Part shown: one piece after another, positions 8,121 through 16,294 of the stretch
How the letters are laid out: every line of letters begins with the position of its first letter
Numbering within the stretch: position 1 is the first letter of the stretch
Translations under genes and position numbers: made by a program
Notes under the pieces: generated by a model
What the model was told of the DNA's origin: nothing
What the model saw: the letters and a program-made list of their open reading frames with translations, nothing else
Databases searched by the model: none
Origin: Desulfovibrio sp.
Lineage (GTDB): Bacteria > Desulfobacterota > Desulfovibrionia > Desulfovibrionales > Desulfovibrionaceae
NCBI GenBank assembly: GCA_024699605.1
Contig: JAILPJ010000011.1
Span: 1 to 37,924 of the forward strand
Reading direction: 5' to 3'
DNA length: 37,924 nucleotides

Positions 8121-8588
8121 ATGCAGTCTTTGATTCTGACGCTGCACATTGTTGTCTGCGTTCTGCTTGTCATTCTTATTCTCTTGCAATCGGGTAAGGA
8201 GGGCATGGGGGTTATTTTTGGCGGCGGCAATTCGTCGGTTTTCGGCAGTACCGGTGCTGGCGGCATTCTCGTCAAGCTGACAACCCTCATGGCGCTGATC
8301 TTTGTGGTGACTTCGCTGTCGTATACCTATGTGACAAGCTCGCATTCCGAGAAGGAATCGACTATTCTCGATGTGCAGATTGAGTCGCCTGCCAAACCGC
8401 AGGATGCTGCCGGAGCGGCTGCGCCAGTTGACGGCAAGCCTGCAGCCGCTGAACAGAGCAATACGGCACAGGAAGCGCAAAAGCCTGCGCAAGACGCCAA
8501 AGACAGTCATGCGGGCAGTCAGCCATTGCCTGCCAGTGAACCTGCTGCTAAGGCACAACCGGCTTCTGAGAAGGCTGGCAGTAAATAA
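8121..8588 (+). CDS. secG: Preprotein translocase subunit SecG with long Ala/Pro-rich tail
   Basis: 155 residues; ATG with GGAGG upstream. The first ~75 residues are a canonical SecG: two membrane helices (LHIVVCVLLVILILLQ and LVKLTTLMALIFVVTSLSYTYV) joined by the conserved GKEGMGVIFGGG…FGSTGAGG loop. It is the accessory inner-membrane subunit of SecYEG. Residues ~80-155 are a low-complexity tail rich in Ala, Pro, Glu and Lys, roughly doubling the usual 75-110 length. Such tails occur in proteobacterial SecG proteins and are probably disordered. The tpiA-secG order is common. Confidence 0.95.
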   Translation: MQSLILTLHIVVCVLLVILILLQSGKEGMGVIFGGGNSSVFGSTGAGGILVKLTTLMALIFVVTSLSYTYVTSSHSEKESTILDVQIESPAKPQDAAGAAAPVDGKPAAAEQSNTAQEAQKPAQDAKDSHAGSQPLPASEPAAKAQPASEKAGSK

Positions 8589-8602
8589 TCTGGTGTTTTT
8601 CT

Positions 8603-8646
8603 GGCGGTGAAAAGGGCAGAGGTCGGCTCTTTTCACCGCCTTTTTT
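8603..8646 (+). terminator. Strong intrinsic terminator of tpiA-secG
   Basis: Perfect 12-bp stem (8603-8614 with 8629-8640), 14-nt loop, then six T at 8641-8646. Confidence 0.93.
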
Positions 8647-8679
8647 GTTTGCCTTTTTTGACAAGGTTTTTCGCAAGCT

Positions 8680-9678
8680 ATGTCAGATGCTTTTGCCAAT
8701 CATCCTTTTCAGACATTGGCCCAGGAGTGGCATCTGACAGATCATGCTAAAGAGCAAGCAAAGTCTGCGGAGAAGAAGCGCGCTGCGTATCTGAAGCAAC
8801 GGGCAGAGGCAGAGAACGAGGCTTTGCTTACGAGTGAAGATCAGGCCATGTTTTTGAGAGCCGTGGGGCGCTTTGCGAGTCAGGCAGCTTCTGTGGGAGG
8901 CAGACCCTTGCAGACCCTTGGTGAGCAGTGCCGTGAGCTTTTAGGCAATGGACAGAAGATGGGCAAAAAATCACAGCGCAACACAGCCAAGATTGCAAAA
9001 GTCTCGGAAGAGAACGAGGGGCAAAAGGCGTCTGAGTCAAAAAAAACGGACACAAAAGCCCAGGCCGTCAGTGCCGGCCAAGAAAACGCTGATGCGTGGA
9101 GTACAGAAAAAGAATTGCGGGCCTTTTGGAAAGCTATGGACGGGGTTGAGCCGCTCAGTGAGCAGCGCGGCCGCCTTGTCATGCCTGAAAATCAGCCGCA
9201 GCCGGCAACGACTGTCACGTGTGATTTTGCTAGCCTGCTGGAAGGCCGCCTGGAATTTCAGCTGTTTTGCCGTGATGAGTATCTTGAAGGCCAGATTACT
9301 GGCCTCGATCAGCTGATCATGGACAAATTACGCGGCGGCAGCTTCAGTCCTGAAGCGCATCTTGATTTGCACGGTTTTACAGTGGTTCAGGCTTTTGAAG
9401 CTCTGCGTGGTTTCATCAAGTCGTCGTGGTACAAGGGCTTGCGCAGTCTTTTGCTGATTCCTGGGCGGGGGCGTAATTCTCTGGACGGCATTGGTGTTCT
9501 CAGAAGCAAATTGCCACAGTGGCTGACACAGGAACCGTTGAAGCGCGTTGTCCTGGCGTTTTGTACGGCTCAGCCTGCTGACGGCGGACCTGGCAGCATC
9601 TATGTGCTCTTGCGCAAGTACCGCAAAAAAGGGCGTGTGTTTTGGGACCGCCTGCCTCTTGATGAAGAGCTTTTTTAA
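8680..9678 (+). CDS. Smr/MutS2-C-type domain protein
   Basis: 332 residues. The C-terminal ~85 residues are an Smr domain: LDLHG at 228-232, followed by AFEALRGFIKSSWYKGLRSLLLIPGRGRNS (the central H-G-x-G position reads PGRGRN) and ending AQPADGGPGSIYVLLRK. Stand-alone Smr proteins are nucleic-acid-binding endonuclease-like proteins linked to ribosome rescue or DNA repair; which role applies here is unknown. Residues ~15-160 are basic, low-complexity and probably disordered (KKSQRNTAKIAK…KKTDTKAQ), possibly a nucleic-acid-binding arm. The start ATG follows the secG terminator by 34 bp. The stop overlaps the opposite radical SAM gene's stop by 4 bp (TTAA). Confidence 0.85.
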   Translation: MSDAFANHPFQTLAQEWHLTDHAKEQAKSAEKKRAAYLKQRAEAENEALLTSEDQAMFLRAVGRFASQAASVGGRPLQTLGEQCRELLGNGQKMGKKSQRNTAKIAKVSEENEGQKASESKKTDTKAQAVSAGQENADAWSTEKELRAFWKAMDGVEPLSEQRGRLVMPENQPQPATTVTCDFASLLEGRLEFQLFCRDEYLEGQITGLDQLIMDKLRGGSFSPEAHLDLHGFTVVQAFEALRGFIKSSWYKGLRSLLLIPGRGRNSLDGIGVLRSKLPQWLTQEPLKRVVLAFCTAQPADGGPGSIYVLLRKYRKKGRVFWDRLPLDEELF

Positions 9679-12350
9679 CGGTCTTTCAGCCTGGCCTGGC
9701 TCTGATTTGCCAGCGGCCAGGAATGATCGCAGGCAAAGTTTCTGCGTTTATCGGTGAAGAACTGGGCGCGTTTGAGCAGATGGACGGGCTTTCCCTCCTC
9801 CTGATGCAAAATCTGCTCTACGAGGCGTAAGGGGGAAAGATAGCTGCCAGTCCAGTCAAAGCTGAGAGAGAGAATACGCCAATCGCTTGCCGTTTCTTCC
9901 GGCTGCGGAGTCATGGCCATAACAAGTGGACGCAGGTCCAGCTGTCTTGGCCCTTTTTTGCCCTGAATTTCCACACAAAAGGTTTTTTGATCCAAAAAAT
10001 GCTGAAAACGGGCGAGGCTTTCTGCAAAGTCCGTTTTTTTCAGAGCGAGGTCGAAGCATTCGCCTGTACAGGCAAGGCTTCGACTTTTTTTGTCCACACT
10101 TTCGATGCGCAGAAAATGCATGCCTTGCGGCAAAAATGGTTCTGTGGCTTTGGCGATGGCCTCCGCTTCCAGAAAACTGGTCAGTGTCAGCGAAAACCAT
10201 TCAGCCAAACTTTCCACGCCCACAGGCAATGCCCGGCCAAAGGAAAGCAGGGGGAGAGGATGAAAGCCTCTGGAAAAGGCGACGGGGACTTTGCCCCGGC
10301 GCAGAGCGCGTTCGATGACGCTTTGCAGCTCCAGTTGGCTCAAAAAGGCGCAGCCACCCATTTTGCTGTGCCAGATGCGGTACTGGACGACGTTTTGCGT
10401 CAGGGCAGTGTTGATTTTGGGCGTGCGTGCCGCATTTTCGCGGATGCTGAGCTTGCCGTTTTCATCAAAGTGTGCCGCGTGGGCATTTTGATCTCTTTGC
10501 GTAAAGATCAGACGATTGGTGAACGGGCGTGTTTCGTGCACAAGTTCCGTGCGCAGGCGTGAAGGGGAAGATGCGGTATCGCAGGCACCACAGCCCTGGC
10601 AATGATGGTAGCGACAGTCCGCACTGGTTTGGCCTTTAAGGGCCTTCTGCCATTCGCGTTTGAGAAAGTCTTTGGAGATACCCGCTTCCAGATGATCCCA
10701 AGGCAATCGCTCTTCCAGATTACGGGCCGCAATGAGCGCCGCATCGGAAAGCTGGCACTCCTTGAGGGCTTCAAGCCAGGGTGTGAGCGTAAAGTGTTCT
10801 GTCCAGCTGCAAAAAATGGCGCCCTTGCGATAGGCTTTTTCCACCACATCGGCCAGATTGCGACCAGCGCGGGAAAGAATGCCTTCAAGATGACTGACAG
10901 CCGGCTCATGCCAGCGCAGGCTGAGGCATTTTTTGCCTTTGAGCCGATTGCGCACGAAGAAGACTCGGCGGCTGATTTCCTCCTGACTGATTTGTTCTGC
11001 CCACTGAAAAGGCGTGAAGGGTTTGGGGACAAAGGGCGAGAGGGCCGCTGTGACCTGCAGCCTGGGATTGCCTGGACCTGCTGCGTCGCGGACTTTGCAG
11101 CATAAATCGACAATGGCCTCCAGATCTTCATCGCTTTCCGTGGGCAGCCCGATCATGAAGTAGAGTTTGACCATGCGCCAGCCATGCTCGAGGAGCTTCT
11201 GGGCGTGCAAAAGAATCTCCTCTTCGCTGATGCCTTTGTTGATGACATCGCGTAAGCGCTGCGAGCCGGCTTCTGGAGCAAGGGTCATGCCTGTGCGTCT
11301 AAGGTCTGCCATGCGTGCCATGATTTCGTCGTCGATGGATCCCACACGCTGAGAAGGCAGAGACAGCGTGATCTGATGGGCTGCGCAATGGTCAAGGGTA
11401 GCATGACTTAAGGTCTTCAGCGCTGAATAATCGCCGCTGCTCAGGGCGAGAAAGGAAATTTCCTCAAAGCCTGTTTTTTCAAGACAGTCGGTGAGCAGCT
11501 GCGTGATCGTGGACACGGAGCGTTCGCGCACGGGTCTGTAGACCATACCGGCCTGGCAGAAACGGCAGCCACGTGTGCAGCCGCGGGCAATTTCTATGGA
11601 GAGTCTGTTGTGCACAGCTCCCACCGGAACAACCTGACGGGCCGGGTAGGGACTTGTGTCAAGATCCGACACAATGGTGCGTGTGGGTTTATACTGAGGC
11701 TTGACTTTTGAACGCATTTCTCCCTGGACTTCGTTGAAGAAGGAGGGAACATAAATGCCAGCCAGTTCAGAGGCTTTCAGGAGAAAAGCCTCTTTGCTCA
11801 GACCGGCAGCCCGCGCTTCTTCGAGCAGACGGAGCAGCGCCGGCAGAGCCTCTTCGCCGTCACCGAGGAGCATGAGATCCATAAAGGGGGCCAGCGGTTC
11901 TGCGCTCAAGAGCGCTCCTCCACCGGCGATGATCAAGGGCCAGCCTGTCAGTTGCCGGCCACGATCCTGGGCACGGAGAGGAATGCCCGCAAGGTCGAGC
12001 ATATAGAGCACATTGGTGTAGCAGAGTTCGTGGGTGATGGAAAAACCGAGAAGATCGAGCTTGGCCAGAGGCGTATCCGATTCCAAGGTGCACAGCGGGA
12101 GATGATGGGCTTGCAGGTATTCGCCGGTTTCTTTTTCGGGGGCCATGACCCGTTCGGCCCACCAGCGAGGGTTGGCGTTGACAATGCCGTAGAGGATTTT
12201 TTGTCCGAGATAGGACATGCCGACTTCGTAGAGATCGGGAAAGGCGAGCGCCAGATGGAGGCTAACAGCGTCTGCCTCTTTGAGACAGATACCGTCTTCA
12301 ATGCCCGCAAAATGACTGGGATGACGGATAAATGGCAGGATTTCTCGCAC
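9675..12350 (-). CDS. B12-binding-type radical SAM protein fused to DUF2344 (TIGR03960 + TIGR03936)
   Basis: 891 residues from GTG 12350; an in-frame TGA lies a few codons upstream and no ATG is available. The N-terminal ~230 residues resemble a cobalamin-binding-like Rossmann region (LALAFPDLYEVGMSYLGQKILY…LDLLGFSITHELCYTNVLYMLDLAGIP). The radical SAM core carries C258-x3-C262-x2-C265 (ARGCTRGCRFCQAG) for a 4Fe-4S/SAM centre. A Cys-rich stretch follows at ~580-600 (CRYHHCQGCGACD). The last ~230 residues form the DUF2344 module (RIWHSKMGGCAFLSQLELQSVIERALRRGKVPVAFSRGFHPLP…LPVGVESLAEW). In many bacteria the two modules are separate adjacent genes; here they form one chain. In some organisms DUF2344 genes sit near RNase G or ribosomal genes, but the substrate is unknown. 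Convergent with the Smr gene (4-bp overlap). Confidence 0.88.
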   Translation of the reverse strand: MREILPFIRHPSHFAGIEDGICLKEADAVSLHLALAFPDLYEVGMSYLGQKILYGIVNANPRWWAERVMAPEKETGEYLQAHHLPLCTLESDTPLAKLDLLGFSITHELCYTNVLYMLDLAGIPLRAQDRGRQLTGWPLIIAGGGALLSAEPLAPFMDLMLLGDGEEALPALLRLLEEARAAGLSKEAFLLKASELAGIYVPSFFNEVQGEMRSKVKPQYKPTRTIVSDLDTSPYPARQVVPVGAVHNRLSIEIARGCTRGCRFCQAGMVYRPVRERSVSTITQLLTDCLEKTGFEEISFLALSSGDYSALKTLSHATLDHCAAHQITLSLPSQRVGSIDDEIMARMADLRRTGMTLAPEAGSQRLRDVINKGISEEEILLHAQKLLEHGWRMVKLYFMIGLPTESDEDLEAIVDLCCKVRDAAGPGNPRLQVTAALSPFVPKPFTPFQWAEQISQEEISRRVFFVRNRLKGKKCLSLRWHEPAVSHLEGILSRAGRNLADVVEKAYRKGAIFCSWTEHFTLTPWLEALKECQLSDAALIAARNLEERLPWDHLEAGISKDFLKREWQKALKGQTSADCRYHHCQGCGACDTASSPSRLRTELVHETRPFTNRLIFTQRDQNAHAAHFDENGKLSIRENAARTPKINTALTQNVVQYRIWHSKMGGCAFLSQLELQSVIERALRRGKVPVAFSRGFHPLPLLSFGRALPVGVESLAEWFSLTLTSFLEAEAIAKATEPFLPQGMHFLRIESVDKKSRSLACTGECFDLALKKTDFAESLARFQHFLDQKTFCVEIQGKKGPRQLDLRPLVMAMTPQPEETASDWRILSLSFDWTGSYLSPLRLVEQILHQEEGKPVHLLKRAQFFTDKRRNFACDHSWPLANQSQARLKDR

Positions 12351-12624
12351 GATAGACTCGGATTGCGTTAGTGTTTCGGCTCAGAGCAAGCCATTGAAAA
12401 GACACGTTGCGGCCTTTGCGCAAGCCCTAGGGAAGTTTGACAGCACAAGGTGTGCTCTTGGTCAAGCTGGCCAAGACCGCTTCTCGCCCGAGAGGGCGTT
12501 GTCTGGCCTGAGCGACAGGTATCGTTTTTGCATGGGCACCCTGGCGTGTGCGCACGCGTAAACAAGCGTGAGCTGTCGGTACTTGTCTTAAACGGCTGAC
12601 TGTGCCAGATTGATCAAAGCAAAG
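12351..12624 (-). other. Hairpin-rich leader of the radical SAM gene
   Basis: About 270 bp with no credible gene. Three back-to-back hairpins lie within 57 bases: AGCACA/TGTGCT (12442-12447, 12451-12456), CTTGG/CCAAG (12457-12461, 12471-12475) and CGCCC/GGGCG (12485-12489, 12494-12498). An alternative pairing, TTGAC (12437-12441) with GTCAA (12461-12465), would enclose the first hairpin and destroy the second. Further short inverted repeats lie at ~12540-12575. No known riboswitch signature, including a B12 box, was found. Strand is assumed from the downstream radical SAM gene. Confidence 0.4.
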
Positions 12625-12652
12625 AAAAAAAGCGGAAAGACGCGCTTTCCGC
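12625..12652 (-). terminator. Intrinsic terminator facing the minus strand
   Basis: Perfect 8-bp stem (12645-12652 with 12632-12639), 5-nt loop, followed on the minus strand by seven T (12631 down to 12625). No minus-strand gene ends nearby. The nearest is the tRNA nucleotidyltransferase ending at 13491, so this may end a long 3' extension of that transcript running antisense to two plus-strand genes. Confidence 0.8.
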
Positions 12653-12703
12653 ATAACCACAATCAGGAGGCAGCGTTGACCCTCAGGGTCGTGCTGAAAC
12701 GTG

Positions 12704-12997
12704 ATGCAGCGAAGACGATGCGTGTTTTTCTGCGTTTGTATAGTGCTTTTGGCTGTGATCGTTGTCTTGCAGGAGAGCGTGGCCTTTGTCGGAGGGGCGC
12801 CTGTGCAGCAACAGAGGACCATCGGCGGTAAAAATCCCTTAAAGCAGCCCAATTTGCGCAAAGGCAATCCGCAAACCCGTGTTTATCACAATAGATCGTG
12901 TCCCTATTTTAAGAGCAAAAGCAGCACCATTTATTTCAAATCGGCCGATGAGGCCAAATTATCTGGCTTTAGACCCTGTCCTCGTTGCGGAGGATAA
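12704..12997 (+). CDS. Small exported protein with Ada-like Cys/His metal-binding motif
   Basis: 97 residues from ATG 12704 (GTG 12701 also possible; no good RBS near either, and the AGGAGG at 12665-12670 is too distant). The N-terminus is a classical export signal: basic MQRRRC, hydrophobic VFFCVCIVLLAVIVVL, then SVAFVGGAP. The C-terminus, VYHNRSCPYFKSKSSTIYFKSADEAKLSGFRPCPRC, matches the Ada-type zinc-binding layout (H-x3-C … F-x-S-x-x-E-A-x-x-x-G-F-R-P-C-x-x-C). Its ligands would be H62, C66, C92 and C95. Such modules are often tails of secreted nucleases; here it stands alone. The ribosome site of the next gene begins a few bases past the stop, so the two are probably co-transcribed. Confidence 0.65.
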   Translation: MQRRRCVFFCVCIVLLAVIVVLQESVAFVGGAPVQQQRTIGGKNPLKQPNLRKGNPQTRVYHNRSCPYFKSKSSTIYFKSADEAKLSGFRPCPRCGG

Positions 12998-13014
12998 AAA
13001 AACGCGAAGGAGTG

Positions 13015-13494
13015 ATGATGCGACGTAGTGACCGAGCCATGAGCTGCACCTGGGCCTGGCAGGTAATCCAAGGCGGAGAGTACGGCGTGCTTTCCCTGGA
13101 GACCCCGGAAGGTCCCTATGGCATACCTCTTTCCTATCTTGTTGACGGGGGAAAGATCTATTTTCACTGTGCCAAAGAAGGCAGAAAAATTGCGGCACTT
13201 ACGCAGAACCCCAAGGCGTCTTTTGTGGTCGTAGGCCGTACGCAGCCGGTCTATACGGACAATTTCACCACGTATTTTGAAAGCGCTATGGTGCACGGTT
13301 TTGTGACCGAGGTGACAGAGCCGGAAGAAAAAAAACGCTTGCTTAAGCTTCTTGCGGCCAAATACTTGCCAGAACAGCTCCAGCAAGCCGATCAGGCCAT
13401 TGCTCATTCCCTGACGCGTACCATGGTGCTTTGTCTTGAACCGTCTGAAATATCCGGTAAAGCGAAACTGCCTAGAGATGGTTCCTGGGACTAG
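13015..13494 (+). CDS. Pyridoxamine 5'-phosphate oxidase-family flavin-binding protein (NimA-like)
   Basis: 159 residues from ATG 13015 (or 13018), placed directly after AAGGAG; a TTG frame extension to 12985 overlaps the previous gene and is rejected. Split-barrel FMN-binding features: GEYGVLSLETPEGPYGIPLSYLVDGGKIYFHCAKEGRKIAALTQNPKASFVVVG, the core of the NimA/PNPOx-like family. It is followed by YESAMVHGFVTEV (TTYFESAMVHGFVTEVTEPEEKKRLLKLLAAKY). Relatives bind FMN, haem or F420 and include nitroimidazole reductases; the actual substrate is unknown. Its TAG overlaps the stop of the opposite tRNA nucleotidyltransferase by 4 bp (CTAG). Confidence 0.82.
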   Translation: MMRRSDRAMSCTWAWQVIQGGEYGVLSLETPEGPYGIPLSYLVDGGKIYFHCAKEGRKIAALTQNPKASFVVVGRTQPVYTDNFTTYFESAMVHGFVTEVTEPEEKKRLLKLLAAKYLPEQLQQADQAIAHSLTRTMVLCLEPSEISGKAKLPRDGSWD

Positions 13495-16163
13495 CTCTCA
13501 CACTGCGGCTGCTTAGCTTCACTTTCGCTGCTTTGTTCGGCTTTCGTTGCCAGAGCCAGAGCCAGTGCTTTCTGACTTTCCTTGTCTGTGACTTCGCCGT
13601 CGAGTTTGGCGGCCAGGACACGGTCAAGGATTTTTTTATAGATTGGTCCTGGCTTGATGCCCATGGCCAGCAGGTCTTTGCCGCGAATGTCGGCTTTTGC
13701 CGTGCGCCATTGTGTAACGTAGCGGGAAAGATAGCGCGAAAGGGACTCATCCTTGTTGATCGCCATGATATAGACGATGGCATCAATCTCCACGTTTTGA
13801 AAAAGGGCGTAGAGCAGACTCAGTTTGGGTTTGTCGTGCTGCTGTCGGCTCCATTTCTCGGCGCGCTGACAGAGAAACTGGATTTTTGGACGCAAGGTCA
13901 GCAGATAGTCGAGATTGGCCTGCGCAATCTGCAGCAATTGCAGATTACTTTTGGTCTCGGCATAGGACAGTCCCTCATTCAAGCCCCAGAGATAGAGTAT
14001 CCAGGCTTTGAGTTCTTCAGGGCGATAAAGCATCTGATACCAGGTGACGAACTGATGAATGCGGCTCAAAAGACGGCGCCTGGTCTTGGTGAGCAGACTC
14101 TTGGGCAAAACTTCCTTTAAAATGCCAAGATCGTCCAGTCTGTTGAAGCAGGCCACAGGATCGGCTTCCTGACAGATGAGCATGAATTCATGCAGCAGCC
14201 TGTGGTGCTTGAGTCGGTCGAGGACTTTGAGGTTCACGGCATTGCGGATGAGTTTTTCGGTATTCTTGCCCAAATGAAAACCATAGCGCTGTTCAAAGCG
14301 CACGGCTCTCAGACAGCGCGTGGGATCTTCCACAAAACTCAAGGTATGCAGTACGCGGATGACACCATCTTTGATGTCGCGCTGACCGCCAAAAAAATCC
14401 ACCAGATGTCCTGAATCTTTGTCCAGGCGTACGGCCAAGGCATTGATGGTGAAGTCGCGGCGGGCCAGATCCATTTTCAAGGGGGAAACCTCGACGAGTG
14501 GCAGGGCTGCCGGGTGTTCATAATATTCAAGCCGTGCCGTGGCTACGTCGACTTTCTGCTCCTGCCCCTGTTCATTGGTAAAGATGACAATGGCTGTCAT
14601 GAATTTTTCATGGCAACTGACGCGGCCGTGCAGCGCCTTGGCCAGATGTTCGGCAAAGAGTGCACCGTTGCCTTCCACCACAAGATCGATATCGTGGTTG
14701 GGTACCTGCAAGAGACAGTCGCGTACAAAACCGCCCACAGCATAGACGGCAAGCTGCAGGGAGCGGGCCACCTCACCGGCAGTGTTCAGAAGCTGCAGGA
14801 GCCAGGTTGGCAGGCGATCCCGCAACATTTTTTCAATGGAATAGTACTTGGGATTGCGCGGATTGTCCTGCACAGAGATTTCGGCAAAGATGTTCACCAG
14901 ATCCGTACGCGTCATGATACCGATGACTTCGTTGTTTTCCACAACAGGGACCATGCGCTGATTGTTGTCAATAATGATCTTGGAGACTTCGCTCATGGGC
15001 GCATCAGGGGAAATAGTCTGAATGCGGTGCTGCATGTAGTCTTCCACGCAGGCTTCGCTGAGCTGATGATTCATGGCTCTCTGAGCGGTTTGCACATCGA
15101 GGACACCGGCCAGCCTGTGGCTGCCTGGCTGATAGACGGGAACGGATTTGAGGCCGAAATGAAACATCATTTCGTCGGCCTCACGAATCAGCGTCGTTGT
15201 CTGAACGCCAATGGGCGGTGTGGACATATAGGAACGTACGGATTTCAGATCGTTTTGCAGGTGCAGCTGACGCAGGATTGTTTCCCGCACAGCCGGCAGC
15301 AGCATGTTCCTGACCGAGGCCGAAGCCGCATAGGCGTGTCCGCCGCCGCCCAGAAGGCTACAGATGTCGCCGACATTAATGGCATCGGTTTTGCTGCGCG
15401 CGATGACCTGAATGCGATCGTCGATCTGACAGAGCACAAAAACTACCTGATGCTTGCCAGCCTCCATGAGCTGATAGGCGAGAAAGGCGCAGTCATAGGA
15501 TTCTTGCATGGCAATGTCGGCAATGACCACGTCATGATCCTGTACACGGTAGGATTGACTGCTTTCAATGAGGGTGTTGAGCATCTGAATCTGCAGACCA
15601 TTCAACTGCTGCATTTCAAGCTCGGCGATTTCCGTGATTTTCATGCCACACTCAGCGAGCCAGGCGGTAGCTGAAAAGTCCGAGGCCGTGGTCGAGCTAT
15701 AGGTAAAAGCGCCGGTATCCTCGTAGATACCGAGCGCCATCAGGGTGGCCTCTTCAGGAGTAATGGAGATCTTTGCCGCTTTCAGCCGTTCCACAAGCAG
15801 GCTGGTTACAGCCCCGTATGAACAGTCGTAAATCAGGGCTTGAGTAAAGTCTTTGCTTGAAGGCGGATGATGATCGAAGACCTCGATGCTCAAGGCGTGT
15901 TCAAGAAGCTCTTTGACATGAGGGACACGTGAAGGCTGACGCGTATCGACGATGACAAGTTTTTGGATCGTCTGCCAGGGGATGTTGACAAGCTCAGTGA
16001 AACCGTAGAGCGCTTTATCAAGCTTTTCGTAGATGCGTTTCAGACGGTTTTCCTGAGTGCCCGGAAAAAGCAGGAGAGCGCCGGGATAGAGATGCCGTAC
16101 GGCAATCATGGCCGCAAAGGCGTCAAAGTCGGCATTGGCGTGGCAGGTGACGAGAACGCTCAT
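13491..16163 (-). CDS. DHH-CBS-tRNA nucleotidyltransferase fusion (probable A-adding enzyme)
   Basis: 890 residues from ATG 16163 (MSVLVTCHANADFDAFAAM); an upstream in-frame start at 16259 adds 32 residues without family character. Order of domains: DHH phosphoesterase (~1-310; NADFDAFA near the start, DHHPPSS at ~96, glycine-rich GGGGHAYAASA near 295); two CBS domains (~320-435); class II nucleotidyltransferase head with AVGGFVRDCLLQVPNHDIDLVVEG near 475, then LARRDFTINALA and EDPTRCLRAVRF; then an RNA-binding helical body and a Ser/Glu/Gln-rich tail. In bacteria with split CCA addition, DHH-CBS-fused enzymes are typically A-adding. A separate CC-adding partner would then be expected outside the window. 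Convergent with the PNPOx-like gene; the Xer gene lies 131 bp upstream on the same strand. Confidence 0.9.
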   Translation of the reverse strand: MSVLVTCHANADFDAFAAMIAVRHLYPGALLLFPGTQENRLKRIYEKLDKALYGFTELVNIPWQTIQKLVIVDTRQPSRVPHVKELLEHALSIEVFDHHPPSSKDFTQALIYDCSYGAVTSLLVERLKAAKISITPEEATLMALGIYEDTGAFTYSSTTASDFSATAWLAECGMKITEIAELEMQQLNGLQIQMLNTLIESSQSYRVQDHDVVIADIAMQESYDCAFLAYQLMEAGKHQVVFVLCQIDDRIQVIARSKTDAINVGDICSLLGGGGHAYAASASVRNMLLPAVRETILRQLHLQNDLKSVRSYMSTPPIGVQTTTLIREADEMMFHFGLKSVPVYQPGSHRLAGVLDVQTAQRAMNHQLSEACVEDYMQHRIQTISPDAPMSEVSKIIIDNNQRMVPVVENNEVIGIMTRTDLVNIFAEISVQDNPRNPKYYSIEKMLRDRLPTWLLQLLNTAGEVARSLQLAVYAVGGFVRDCLLQVPNHDIDLVVEGNGALFAEHLAKALHGRVSCHEKFMTAIVIFTNEQGQEQKVDVATARLEYYEHPAALPLVEVSPLKMDLARRDFTINALAVRLDKDSGHLVDFFGGQRDIKDGVIRVLHTLSFVEDPTRCLRAVRFEQRYGFHLGKNTEKLIRNAVNLKVLDRLKHHRLLHEFMLICQEADPVACFNRLDDLGILKEVLPKSLLTKTRRRLLSRIHQFVTWYQMLYRPEELKAWILYLWGLNEGLSYAETKSNLQLLQIAQANLDYLLTLRPKIQFLCQRAEKWSRQQHDKPKLSLLYALFQNVEIDAIVYIMAINKDESLSRYLSRYVTQWRTAKADIRGKDLLAMGIKPGPIYKKILDRVLAAKLDGEVTDKESQKALALALATKAEQSSESEAKQPQCES

Positions 16164-16294
16164 CGGTTTTCCATAGCTGAGCCAGGCAAACAGGCTTAGC
16201 CTCATGACCTGGCAAAGAGCAGTTTGTTGCGGGTTGAGGAAAAAGTCTTGTAGAGACAAACAGGCCTTGTCCTGTCGAAGGTCAGGCTGCGGAG

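Noticed and set aside
12351-12624. Cobalamin riboswitch before the B12-type radical SAM gene
   Set aside because: No B12-box-like sequence or the expected multi-arm layout could be found by eye.
12610-12831. Plus-strand open frame overlapping the Ada-like gene in another frame
   Set aside because: The overlapping frame with signal peptide and conserved Cys/His motif is the better candidate.
12427-12867. Minus-strand open frame across the leader and the small exported gene
   Set aside because: Crosses the minus-strand terminator at 12652-12625, has no ribosome site and no recognisable domains.
14514-15674. Long (386-codon) plus-strand open frame
   Set aside because: Lies wholly antisense within the tRNA nucleotidyltransferase/DHH/CBS gene, whose motifs are intact; low-complexity His/Gly-rich translation is typical of a shadow frame.
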